A stretch of 64,000 bases of DNA from Rhodococcus opacus B4 (lineage in GTDB: Bacteria; Actinomycetota; Actinomycetes; Mycobacteriales; Mycobacteriaceae), in the NCBI RefSeq assembly GCF_000010805.1, contig NC_012522.1:7316001-7380000 (forward strand), given 5' to 3'. Position numbers and translations under genes: made by a program. Positions 1 through 7,832 of the stretch are shown here, piece after piece. Position 1 is the stretch's first letter; each line of letters starts with the position of its first letter. A model generated the notes under the pieces. The model made no database searches. It worked only from the letters and a program-made list of their open reading frames with translations, and was not told the origin of the DNA.

Positions 1-608
1 TTGAGCGTGATGACCGGCTCGGATGCGAGGTCGCGGATCGTCGTCGACGTCGAGGCGGCCCGCCTGTGCTCGGAGGGCACGAGCAGGACGAGTGGCTGTT
101 CGAACAGCGGCGTGACCGTGAGTCCGTCCGGCGGAGGGTCGAGACGAGAGACGAGGGCGATATCGGCCTCCGCGTCGAGGAGGGTGTTCAGGCACGTGCG
201 CCGCGCGCCCTGGCTGAGAACGAACCGGATCGCCGGATCCTCTGCGCGGACGATCCGGATCAACTCCGGCACGAGGTGCTCGCCGAGCGATGTTTGAAAG
301 GCGATACGAACCGTTGCCCGCGTCCGTCGGTCCTGGGTCTGGACGGCGTCGAGGCCGTCCACGACCGCCTCGAGAGCGCGTTGCGCGTAGGGCACCAGTG
401 TCCGGGCGGCATCCGTGAGCCGGACACCCCGGCCGTCCGGTTCCAGGAGAGCTGTGCCGAGTTGCCTCTCCAGTCGGCGGACTATCCGGCTGACCGTCGG
501 CTGAGGCATTCCGAGCATGGCGGCGGCAACGGTCACGTGTTCGACCTCGCCGAGGGCGACGAGGACGGGAAGGTGCGGCAGCAGGGCCTTGACCGCCTCG
601 CTATTCAT
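1..608 (-). CDS. LysR-family transcriptional regulator (partial, C-terminus outside window)
   Basis: The minus-strand frame starting at 608 begins MNSEAVKALLPHLPVLVAL and carries a LysR-type winged helix-turn-helix in roughly the first 60 residues (TVAAAMLGMPQPTVSRIVRRL), followed by the start of a periplasmic-binding-protein-like effector domain. About 200 residues are present and the gene runs off the left edge. It is divergent from the MFS transporter at 680, the usual layout of a LysR regulator controlling an adjacent efflux or uptake gene. The effector is unknown. The family call is firm and the target is inferred from position only. Confidence 0.88.
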   Translation of the reverse strand, partial: MNSEAVKALLPHLPVLVALGEVEHVTVAAAMLGMPQPTVSRIVRRLERQLGTALLEPDGRGVRLTDAARTLVPYAQRALEAVVDGLDAVQTQDRRTRATVRIAFQTSLGEHLVPELIRIVRAEDPAIRFVLSQGARRTCLNTLLDAEADIALVSRLDPPPDGLTVTPLFEQPLVLLVPSEHRRAASTSTTIRDLASEPVITL

Positions 609-612
609 GACT

Positions 613-627
613 CAACTGTATGAGTTG
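613..627. promoter_or_regulatory. Dyad in the LysR/MFS divergent promoter, candidate LysR box
   Basis: CAACT-GTATG-AGTTG is a perfect 5+5 inverted repeat of 15 bp, five bases upstream of the LysR start codon. Size and position match autoregulatory LysR sites, although it does not follow the T-N11-A form exactly. Function is inferred. Confidence 0.4.
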
Positions 628-666
628 TTCACCCATCACGCATTGGATTCATCGGTAGTGTCGTCC

Positions 667-672
667 TAACGT
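667..672 (+). promoter_or_regulatory. -10 box TAACGT, leaderless start of the MFS gene
   Basis: TAACGT lies seven bases before the ATG at 680, so transcription would start at or next to the start codon. No Shine-Dalgarno sequence is visible. Confidence 0.5.
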
Positions 673-679
673 CGAGTGC

Positions 680-1900
680 ATGTCCGCCACGCATGTCACC
701 GAAACTGACACCCGCGGGCCGGTCGCCTCGCGCGATCCGGCGAAGGAGCCGAATCGGGACCGCCGGCTCTCGGCGGCTCTGTGGTGTGCGGGTTTGGCGA
801 CCTTCGCGCTGATGTACGCGCCGCAAGGGCTCCTGACGCAGATCGGACACGACGCCTCCGTCAGTGCCGCGCAGGCTTCGCTTCTGGTCTCGGCGGCCAC
901 ACTCGGGCTGGCGTTGTCGGTTCTGCCGTGGGCCCGGTTCTCGGATCGAGTCGGACGTCCCACCGCGATGCGGTATGCGGCGGCTACCGCCGGGCTGCTT
1001 GCCGTGGCCGTCCCGTGGCTTCCCACGTTCGAGGCCCTGGTGGCGGGACGGTTCGTGCAGGGTGTAGCGCTCGGGGGACTACCCGCGCTCGCGATGACGC
1101 TGCTCCACGAGGCCGCGGCTCCGGCGCGGACTGCAGCGCTGGCCGGCTCCTACGTCGCCGCAACCTCTTTGGGTGGACTGGGTGGCCGGCTACTGGTCGT
1201 TCCGGTGGCCGAGCATCTCGGATGGCGTCCCGCGCTCGCGATTCTCGGAGTTGGCCTGGCGATTCTGATGGCCGTCCTGATCGTGCTGTTGCCCGCCCGG
1301 CGGGGGCCGTGCTCGTCCACCCCGTCCAACGGAAGTCTCGTCGCTCACCTGCGGGATGCCCGGCTTCTGGCACTGTTCGGCATCGGTGCGCTGCTCGTCG
1401 GCGGCATGGTGGCGGTCTTCAACTATCTGCCCTTCCGCCTCGAGGCAGCCCCCTACCATCTCGCGCCGACGGTGGTGTCGCTCATCTTTCTCGCATACCT
1501 CGCGGGCACCGTGGGTTCCCGCGCCGCGGGATGGCTGGTAGGCCGGCTCGGCCACCGAACGGTGCTCGTGCTGGCCTGCACGTTCATGGCAGGTGGGACT
1601 GTGCTCAGCCTCGGCGGATCGCTGGTTTTGATCCTCCTCGGTCTGGCCGCGGTCACCGCCGGACTGTTCGTCGGCCACGCCGTCGCATCCGGCATGGTCG
1701 GCGCGCACGCGACGACGGGGCGGGCGCAGGCCACGGCGCTGTACAACGTCTCCTACTACGCCGGATCCAGCCTGTTCGGCTGGGTCGGAGGTGTCGCCTG
1801 GGCGAGCGGACGCTGGGTCGGCGTGGCTGTGCTCGTCCTCGTGCTGACGATGCTCGCGCTCGGCCTCGCGCTTCTCCCGAAGGCAAAGCTGCCGCGGTGA
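680..1900 (+). CDS. MFS transporter, YnfM-like
   Basis: A 406-residue protein with a hydrophilic N-terminal tail of about 30 residues and roughly twelve hydrophobic segments. The MFS loop 2-3 signature is present as RFSDRVGRP near residue 95, with a second copy-like RLGHR loop near residue 293. Length and the YnfM-like pattern suggest a drug:H+ antiporter or small-molecule exporter. Substrate cannot be read from sequence. It is divergent from a LysR gene, which probably regulates it, and its TAACGT box sits seven bases before the ATG. Confidence 0.88.
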   Translation: MSATHVTETDTRGPVASRDPAKEPNRDRRLSAALWCAGLATFALMYAPQGLLTQIGHDASVSAAQASLLVSAATLGLALSVLPWARFSDRVGRPTAMRYAAATAGLLAVAVPWLPTFEALVAGRFVQGVALGGLPALAMTLLHEAAAPARTAALAGSYVAATSLGGLGGRLLVVPVAEHLGWRPALAILGVGLAILMAVLIVLLPARRGPCSSTPSNGSLVAHLRDARLLALFGIGALLVGGMVAVFNYLPFRLEAAPYHLAPTVVSLIFLAYLAGTVGSRAAGWLVGRLGHRTVLVLACTFMAGGTVLSLGGSLVLILLGLAAVTAGLFVGHAVASGMVGAHATTGRAQATALYNVSYYAGSSLFGWVGGVAWASGRWVGVAVLVLVLTMLALGLALLPKAKLPR

Positions 1901-1980
1901 ATCTCTCCGGTGGGCCCGCGGCTGCCGCCCGAGGGCGGACCTGTTGTAATGGGACGAGAGACAAAGGGGGAGGGCGCTTG

Positions 1981-2133
1981 ATGACTGACGTATTCCTACT
2001 CGGTGCCGTGCTGTCCGGCGGAGTCGGTGTCCTGGGATTGGCGGTCGCACTGTTCGGGGGAGCGGAATCGAACCCTTTGTGCGCGTGCACGTTCGACGGT
2101 CGAACCGAGGTCTGTGACGATCGCCGGTCCTGA
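1981..2133 (+). CDS. Small hypothetical membrane protein
   Basis: A 50-residue frame starts MTDVFLLGAVLSGGVGVLG with one hydrophobic segment (about residues 4-27) and a short polar tail containing three cysteines (PLCACTFDGRTEVC). A purine-rich stretch, GGGGGAGGG, lies about six bases before the ATG and can serve as a ribosome binding site. I recognise no family. The single transmembrane segment, spacing and RBS argue for a real small gene. The alternative is chance coding in high-GC DNA. Confidence 0.42.
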   Translation: MTDVFLLGAVLSGGVGVLGLAVALFGGAESNPLCACTFDGRTEVCDDRRS

Positions 2134-2284
2134 CCGGTCACCCTGTCGCCGGAACTCGAAAGCTGTAGTGGCCGTGATCGCTGCGGACGAGGTCGCCGGA
2201 TGGTCGAGACTCGTCGACCGATGATTCTCCGCGGATCCGGGAGTCCTACCGGGCAGACGATGTGTCCGACCGAAGGAGAGTGCC

Positions 2285-2908
2285 GTGGAAGATGTCTGGA
2301 CGATGGTGCACGTAGAGCGTGCCGCGCTGATCGACGACCTCGAGAACCTCGACGCCGGGCGGTGGGACGAGCCGTCGCTCTGCGGCGACTGGACGGTGCA
2401 CGACGTGGTCGCTCACCTGGTCGACACGGCGCGGACGACGCGCCTCGGTTTCGTGGTCGGACTCGCCCGGGCACGGTTCGATTTCGACCGCCAGAACGCT
2501 CGCGGCGTGGAACGTCAACGCGGTGCCTCGCCGCAGGAGACGTTGGAGCGGCTTCGCCGGGCGGCGTCGCGCACGTCGACGCCTTCGGCGCCCCTCGACA
2601 GCCGACTCGTCGAGGAGGTCGTCCACGGTGAGGACATCCGTCGACCGCTCGGTCTCACCCGCTCCTACCCGGCGGAGGCAGTTGTCAGATCGCTCCGTCT
2701 GCAGACGCGCACCCCCGCCTCCATGGGCGGCGCCAAGGAACTCGTGGCCCGCGTCCGGCTCACGGCCGTGGACGCCGACGTGTCGATCGGCGACGGTCCC
2801 GAGGTGAGCGGCACCGCACTGTCCCTCCTTCTCGCCGTGTCCGGCCGGACGGTGGCGCTGGACGACCTCGACGGACCGGGAGTCGACGCACTCGCGGCGG
2901 CGCTTTGA
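2285..2908 (+). CDS. Maleylpyruvate isomerase-family mycothiol-dependent enzyme (DinB/MDMPI fold)
   Basis: A 207-residue protein starting at GTG 2285 behind AAGGAGAG. The N-terminal half has the MDMPI pattern CGDWTVHDVVAHLVDT (about residues 34-49), with further histidine and acidic positions (VEEVVHGEDIRRPLG) that would complete a metal site. The C-terminal part matches the small MDMPI C-domain. Members are thought to use mycothiol, or to be metal-binding DinB-fold proteins of unknown substrate. This is the first of three MDMPI-type genes in the window (others at 25923 and 34552). The family is clear, the substrate unknown. Confidence 0.82.
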   Translation: MEDVWTMVHVERAALIDDLENLDAGRWDEPSLCGDWTVHDVVAHLVDTARTTRLGFVVGLARARFDFDRQNARGVERQRGASPQETLERLRRAASRTSTPSAPLDSRLVEEVVHGEDIRRPLGLTRSYPAEAVVRSLRLQTRTPASMGGAKELVARVRLTAVDADVSIGDGPEVSGTALSLLLAVSGRTVALDDLDGPGVDALAAAL

Positions 2909-2949
2909 GATCGTCCTGCGGGACTTCCGCGGCGGCGGCCGGTAGGTCG

Positions 2950-4305
2950 TCATTCGAGGGTCACCTCGGTTCCCCTCAACGCGGGGGCGCCGACGTGCGT
3001 CGTCCAGCTCGGCACGTCCTCCGGCGCCATGCCCCCGGCCTCGCCGTAGACGACGTCGAGGGTGTCCTGTTCCATCTTCGAACCCGCGTAGCTGGCGGGG
3101 ATGACCTCGGCTCGGTACCCCGGAACCTGGTCGGGGACGCCGGCGGGCGCCGGGAAGTAACCGAGGGCAGACGGTCCGGGGTTCCGTGTGGGCACCTGGT
3201 AGGAACCGTCGTTGAACGATCCGCCGGGGTACTGCGGAAAGTGTCCGCCCGGTGCGGTGACGTCGTCGTAGCAAGCGGGTCCGCGGTTGTCGAGCAGGCG
3301 CGGCTCGTCCTGATTGGGCAGGTAGCGGCCCTTCGGGTTGACGAACTGCACGGTGCCCCGACCGCCGGGGTACGGGTCGTCGAGCGCGAGCAACTCGAGG
3401 GCGATCGGCGCCGCCCTCACGAAGGCCGCGAGGGTGCAGCCGACGCTCGGTGAGTAGCGGCCGAGGAGTTGCAGCGCCTCCCGTGAATCGGCGGCGATCG
3501 TGACGACACTCCGGGCGTTCGCCTGCAGAAGGTCCGCGGTGGACGCACTCGTTCCGGTGAGTGTCGTGAGCAGCGTGGCGATCTCCCCCTGCTTCTCCAC
3601 CACGGTGTTTCCGGTGGTCCGCAGGTTGTCGAGGGCGTTGACCAGATCGGGCGCCGCCTCCGAATACGTCTGCGAGAAGTCCGCCAGGCCGCGCAGATCC
3701 TCCTGAATGGCGGGAAGCTCGGTGTTCAGCCCGCCGAAGATCTCCTCGAGCCGGTCCAGCGTCAGGCCGAGTTCGGCGCCGCGTCCGCTCAGCCCCTGGG
3801 ACAGTGCGCCGAGCGTGTTCGCCAGATCCTGCGGCGGAATCGCCTGCAGGAGCGGCAGCAGGCCGTCCAGCACCTCGCCGACCTCGACGGCGTTGCCGCT
3901 CTTGTCCTGACGCAGCGTGTCACCGGCCTGGATCGGCGGGGCCGTGTCGCCCTCGGGAACGATCAGCGACACATAGCGTTCACCGAACAGCGTCTTGGGC
4001 AGCAGCCGCGCGGTCGCGTTGGACGGAATCAGCGGCGCCTTGTCCGGCTGGATCGCGAGAGCGAGCGTGACCTCGCCCTCCAGGGAGGACGCCGAGCGCA
4101 CCTCGCCGACGATGAGGCCACGAACCTTCACGTCCGCCTCGGGGGCCACTGAGTTTCCGCCGCTGTCGGTGACGACGTCGATGTCGACGACCGTGCCGAA
4201 GGCCTTGTCGAACATGCCGGTCGTGACGGCCAGGAACAACGCGAGGACGAGAAAGAACACCAGCCCCAGTACTCGTCGGCCCACGACGGATGCCGTGTCG
4301 CTCAT
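2950..4305 (-). CDS. Orphan Mce-family (MlaD-domain) protein, MceA-like
   Basis: A 451-residue protein starting at ATG 4305 behind GAGGGTGG. An upstream in-frame ATG at 4365 has no such site. There is one N-terminal transmembrane segment (about residues 11-30), then an MlaD/Mce domain (about 38-115, with VRGLIVGEVRS), a long helical region, and a proline/glycine-rich tail. Mce proteins form trans-envelope lipid or sterol importers in mycolata, normally as six genes with two yrbE permeases and an ATPase. None of those partners is nearby. It is convergent with the gene ending at 2908, 41 bases away. Confidence 0.85.
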   Translation of the reverse strand: MSDTASVVGRRVLGLVFFLVLALFLAVTTGMFDKAFGTVVDIDVVTDSGGNSVAPEADVKVRGLIVGEVRSASSLEGEVTLALAIQPDKAPLIPSNATARLLPKTLFGERYVSLIVPEGDTAPPIQAGDTLRQDKSGNAVEVGEVLDGLLPLLQAIPPQDLANTLGALSQGLSGRGAELGLTLDRLEEIFGGLNTELPAIQEDLRGLADFSQTYSEAAPDLVNALDNLRTTGNTVVEKQGEIATLLTTLTGTSASTADLLQANARSVVTIAADSREALQLLGRYSPSVGCTLAAFVRAAPIALELLALDDPYPGGRGTVQFVNPKGRYLPNQDEPRLLDNRGPACYDDVTAPGGHFPQYPGGSFNDGSYQVPTRNPGPSALGYFPAPAGVPDQVPGYRAEVIPASYAGSKMEQDTLDVVYGEAGGMAPEDVPSWTTHVGAPALRGTEVTLE

Positions 4306-4615
4306 TCGACCACCCTCACGATCGCCGTCGGTGGTGGCCGCCGAGACCGCGTCGGCATGCGCCAACCTCCCGGTCTATCGTGCCTCGCGCAGGGTGGGTG
4401 TGGTGCCGCGTCGGCGCGGGTGCCGACAAAATTCTCGGCCGGAGTCGGCCACGACCGTGCGGTGACCGCCGCTTTGCCGCCCGTGCGCCGGTGGCGGAGC
4501 GATATTCTTGAGCGGGGAGATTCGGCGGAAGGACACAATGTGGGGCAAACACGACCCGTCGCCGCACCGCGCGTAGCCGCCGTGTGATCGCCCGGGGCTG
4601 CACACCGAGCTACCG
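4306..4615. other. Divergent intergenic region between the Mce and kinase genes
   Basis: About 310 bases with no convincing coding region. Purine-rich GAGGGTGG at its left end serves the Mce start at 4305. TATTCT at 4503-4508 is a possible -10 for the kinase gene and would leave a leader of about 100 nt. No dyad or conserved RNA element was recognised. Confidence 0.4.
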
Positions 4616-6829
4616 ATGTACGAGCCGACCGATCTGGTCGAATCAGCGGAACGGACCCGCACAGCGCTTGCCACGGTCGTGGCACGGTTTTCGGATGCGT
4701 GGGAGTCCGGGTTCCCGCCTGACCTGGCCGCCTTCCTGCCCCGCGAACCGGCAGAACGACGTTCGATACTGATCGAACTGATCAAGATCGACCTCGAGTA
4801 CCGCTGGCTTCGGTTCGACTTCCCCAAACGACTGACCGAGTACCGGGCGGAGTTCGCGGAACTGCAGGACGGACCGCTTCCCGCCGAGTTGGTCTACGAG
4901 GAATTTCACGCCCGGCGCCGCAGTGAGCCCGAAGCCGATGCGGTCACCATGGCCGCCGAGGCCGCCACCATGGCGGGCGGTCCCGGACCCGAAGAGTTCA
5001 CGGATGACTACTGCAGCACGATGATCGCTCGACCGCGGGCACAAGTCGTGCTCGGCAACATCGATGTCGGCGACCGTGTCGACGACTTCGATCTGCTGAT
5101 GAGGATCGGGTCCGGTGCCTTCGCCCAGGTGTATCTCGCGCGGCAACAATCGATGCAGCGACTCGTCGCCGTCAAGATTTCCCACAACCACGGCATCGAG
5201 CCGCAGACCCTCGCGCAGTTGGATCACGACTACATCGTGCGCATCTACGACCAGCGACTGATCGCCGACGGCGAGCTGAAGTTGCTCTACATGCAGTATC
5301 TGCCGGGGGGAACACTGCTCGACGTGGTGCATCTCCTGCGCTCGACGCCCATGGAACAGCGGAGTGGGCAACTGCTGCTCGATGCCGTCGACGGGGTCCT
5401 TGCCGCCAAGGGCGAGGTGCGGCCCACAGAATCCGGTGTTCGAACACGGATCGCGTCCTTGACGTGGCCGGAGACGGTGGCCTGGCTGGGCCGCCGGCTC
5501 GCCGACGCGCTTGCGCACGCCTCCGAGCGAGGGGTGCTGCATCGAGACATCAAGCCGGCGAACGTGCTGTTGAGCGCCGAGGGGATACCGAAGCTGGCCG
5601 ACTTCAACGTCAGCTCCAGCCAACGCATCAAGGGCACCAGCCCGCTGGCATATTTCGGTGGCTCGCTGGCCTACATGTCACCCGAACAGCTCGAAGCCTG
5701 CCACCCGGGCTCACCGACCACCGCCGCCGACCTCGACACCCGGAGCGATATCTTCGCGCTCGCTGTCCTCGTGTGGGAGTTGCTCACCGGACGCCGACCG
5801 TTCGCGGACGAAACGACGGCCGGCGAGTCGGAGACGTCGCTGGCCCGCATGCTCGAACTGCGGCGCAGGCCCGTGGCCGCGCAGTTCCTGTCGGAGCTTC
5901 CGCCGGACTGCCCCATGGCCCTGCGCCGGGTGCTTCTGAAATGTCTGTCGCCCGACCGCGAAGACCGCTACCCGAGCGGGTCCGAATTGGCCCAGCAGTT
6001 CGACTTGTGCCTCGAGAAGAGGTCCCGGGACCTGGTCTATCCGCCCCCGAACAGCTGGCGGGCACGACTGTCGCGATCGCCGACCCCCATCCTGTGGTCG
6101 TCGTCGCTGGTCGGCATCGGGCTGGCGACGATCTACCTGGCCGTGCACCTGCAGGAACTTCTCGACGAGCGGCTGTCCGATGCCACCTACTCGAAGCTCT
6201 ACACGAGCACCGTCGTCTTCAACCTCATCGCCTGGCCGCTTGCCGTCCTCATCTACGCCTACATGTCCCGCGATCTGCTCGCGGTTCCCCGCGGCCTGCG
6301 TAAGGGCAGACGCTACGACGAGGCCGTCCTCGCACGGGTGCGCTCACGAACCCTGGTCTGGGGCGATCTGTGCGCGCTCAATACTTTCGTGTTCGCCGTC
6401 TGCGCATCCGTGGCGGGGGTGATGTTTCTTCGCTGGTTCACGGAGCTTCCCTCGCGGCTGCTGGTCCACGCGGCGACGACCGTCCTGGTGGCGGGCACGA
6501 TCTCCGTTGCCTACACATTCTTTCTGTCGACGTTCTACGTCGTCCGCTGCGTCTATCCCATCTATCTGCGACACGGCCTCACGACAGCGCACGACGCCGA
6601 CGTTCTCGACGGGCTGCGTCGACGAACGACGGTCTATCTGGCGGTGACGGCGTCGGTGCCGCTCGTCGGTGTCCTGGCCGGATTCAGCACCCTCGAACCC
6701 CAGGAACTGCCGCTGGTGCGCGATTCGGTCCTGGGGTTGTGCGCGGCCTCCGGGCTCGCATTCGTCGCCGTGTACTGGCTGTACAGGAAACTGGATGCAG
6801 ACGTCCGCGCACTCGAGCGGGTGGTCTGA
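4616..6829 (+). CDS. Membrane-anchored serine/threonine protein kinase
   Basis: A 737-residue protein. After about 150 N-terminal residues comes a Hanks-type kinase domain: glycine loop GSGAFAQVY at about 164, VAVK lysine at about 187, HRDIKPAN at 309-316, metal-binding motif DFN at 329-331 in place of DFG, and a SPEQ-type APE motif. The C-terminal third has about six hydrophobic segments instead of PASTA repeats. It probably phosphorylates cytoplasmic proteins from the membrane, and its signal and substrates are unknown. The start lacks an obvious ribosome site, so the true N-terminus may differ. The following small membrane gene is 86 bases downstream. Confidence 0.88.
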   Translation: MYEPTDLVESAERTRTALATVVARFSDAWESGFPPDLAAFLPREPAERRSILIELIKIDLEYRWLRFDFPKRLTEYRAEFAELQDGPLPAELVYEEFHARRRSEPEADAVTMAAEAATMAGGPGPEEFTDDYCSTMIARPRAQVVLGNIDVGDRVDDFDLLMRIGSGAFAQVYLARQQSMQRLVAVKISHNHGIEPQTLAQLDHDYIVRIYDQRLIADGELKLLYMQYLPGGTLLDVVHLLRSTPMEQRSGQLLLDAVDGVLAAKGEVRPTESGVRTRIASLTWPETVAWLGRRLADALAHASERGVLHRDIKPANVLLSAEGIPKLADFNVSSSQRIKGTSPLAYFGGSLAYMSPEQLEACHPGSPTTAADLDTRSDIFALAVLVWELLTGRRPFADETTAGESETSLARMLELRRRPVAAQFLSELPPDCPMALRRVLLKCLSPDREDRYPSGSELAQQFDLCLEKRSRDLVYPPPNSWRARLSRSPTPILWSSSLVGIGLATIYLAVHLQELLDERLSDATYSKLYTSTVVFNLIAWPLAVLIYAYMSRDLLAVPRGLRKGRRYDEAVLARVRSRTLVWGDLCALNTFVFAVCASVAGVMFLRWFTELPSRLLVHAATTVLVAGTISVAYTFFLSTFYVVRCVYPIYLRHGLTTAHDADVLDGLRRRTTVYLAVTASVPLVGVLAGFSTLEPQELPLVRDSVLGLCAASGLAFVAVYWLYRKLDADVRALERVV

Positions 6830-6855
6830 CGCAACCGGGAATCTCCAACGGCGGG

Positions 6856-7827
6856 TCACTGTCGACGGGGTGCGATTCGGTCCGCATGCGCGCAGACTGG
6901 AACCAGGAGGTCATCATGCGTTTGTTGCGGGGCCTGCTCGATGTGGTGCTGGGAATCCTCACGGCCGTACTCGGCACGGTGCTGGGGATCGTCGCGGCCG
7001 TGGTGTGGCTCGTCGGCGGAATACTGTGCGTGACGATCCTCCTGATTCCCCTGGGCCTGCCCGTCATGAGGCTGGCCCGCCGCCTGTTCACCCTCGCCGG
7101 AAAGCTGATGCATCTTCCCTGACGGCGTCGCGCCGCGGCGCAGGACGAAGAAGATGAACGGGGCTTCACGGTTGAGCTGCTCGAACAGTTCGGGGGAGCG
7201 GTCGCGCACCGCGGCATCCGGTCGCGGCTCCGAGACACGTTCGACGGTGAAACCCGCTGTGGTGAAGGCGTCGAACATTGCGTGCAACGGCCGGTGCCAG
7301 AACCTCATGGGGAAGGTCTCGCCGGACTTCACCCATTCCTCGGTGAACTCGAACGTGTCGAGGTAGTCGCCCTGCCCCGAGGGCCTGAAGTCCACGAACG
7401 GGTGATGCGTCGAGAGGACGACGCACCCGCCCGGCGCGAGTACCCGGTGAAACTCGGACAACGGACCGGACCAGTCGTGGAGGTAGTGCATCACCAGCGA
7501 CGCCACCACGACGTCGAAGGTCGATGACGCGAGGGGCAACTGCCGGTTGAGATCTGCCCGGATCAGCGAGACGTCGGGTCCCAGGCGGTTCCGGGCGATC
7601 GCGAGCAGGTTCGCGCTGACATCGACGCCGGTGACCGCAGCGCCTGCGGCGACGAGCGCCTGCGACAGCACACCGCTGCCGCAGCCCGCGTCCAGCACCC
7701 TCCGCCCCGCGACGTCGCCGACCAGCGCCAACGTCGCGGGTCGCTCGTACAACGCGTTGTACACGTTGTCCTCGATGTCGGCGTCGTACGCCGACGCGTA
7801 CCTGTCGTAGTCGTTGAAAATGGCCAC
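6856..7827 (-). CDS. Class I SAM-dependent methyltransferase with a read-through C-terminus
   Basis: The frame of 323 residues starts at ATG 7827. Motif I is VLDAGCGSGVLSQAL (about 44-58), followed by VTGVDVS and the post-I and motif II-III regions (FDVVVASLVMHYL, VLAPGGCVVLSTHH), a UbiE/ubiquinone-type methyltransferase fold. The normal domain ends near residue 236 (FIFFVLRRG, about 7120-7145). The remaining 85 or so residues are glutamine/histidine/aspartate-rich and are exactly antisense to the small membrane gene at 6916-7122. This suggests that an ancestral stop was lost. The aldehyde dehydrogenase gene ends five bases upstream on the same strand, so the two may be co-transcribed. Substrate unknown. 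Confidence 0.78.
   Translation of the reverse strand: MAIFNDYDRYASAYDADIEDNVYNALYERPATLALVGDVAGRRVLDAGCGSGVLSQALVAAGAAVTGVDVSANLLAIARNRLGPDVSLIRADLNRQLPLASSTFDVVVASLVMHYLHDWSGPLSEFHRVLAPGGCVVLSTHHPFVDFRPSGQGDYLDTFEFTEEWVKSGETFPMRFWHRPLHAMFDAFTTAGFTVERVSEPRPDAAVRDRSPELFEQLNREAPFIFFVLRRGATPSGKMHQLSGEGEQAAGQPHDGQAQGNQEDRHAQYSADEPHHGRDDPQHRAEYGREDSQHHIEQAPQQTHDDLLVPVCAHADRIAPRRQ
6916..7122 (+). CDS. Small integral membrane protein
   Basis: A 68-residue protein, MRLLRGLLDVVLGILTAVLG at the start, with two closely spaced hydrophobic segments (about residues 5-32 and 34-53) and a basic C-terminal end. A perfect AGGAGG at 6905-6910 lies five bases before the ATG. No family was assigned with confidence, though small proteins of this style are common in actinobacteria. 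The entire gene lies antisense to the end of the methyltransferase frame (6856-7827). The ribosome site and clean membrane pattern make this strand the better supported one. Confidence 0.72.
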   Translation: MRLLRGLLDVVLGILTAVLGTVLGIVAAVVWLVGGILCVTILLIPLGLPVMRLARRLFTLAGKLMHLP

Positions 7828-7832
7828 GAAGT

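Noticed and set aside
66-623. Plus-strand frame at the left edge
   Set aside because: It is the antisense of the LysR gene, whose helix-turn-helix is recognisable on the minus strand.
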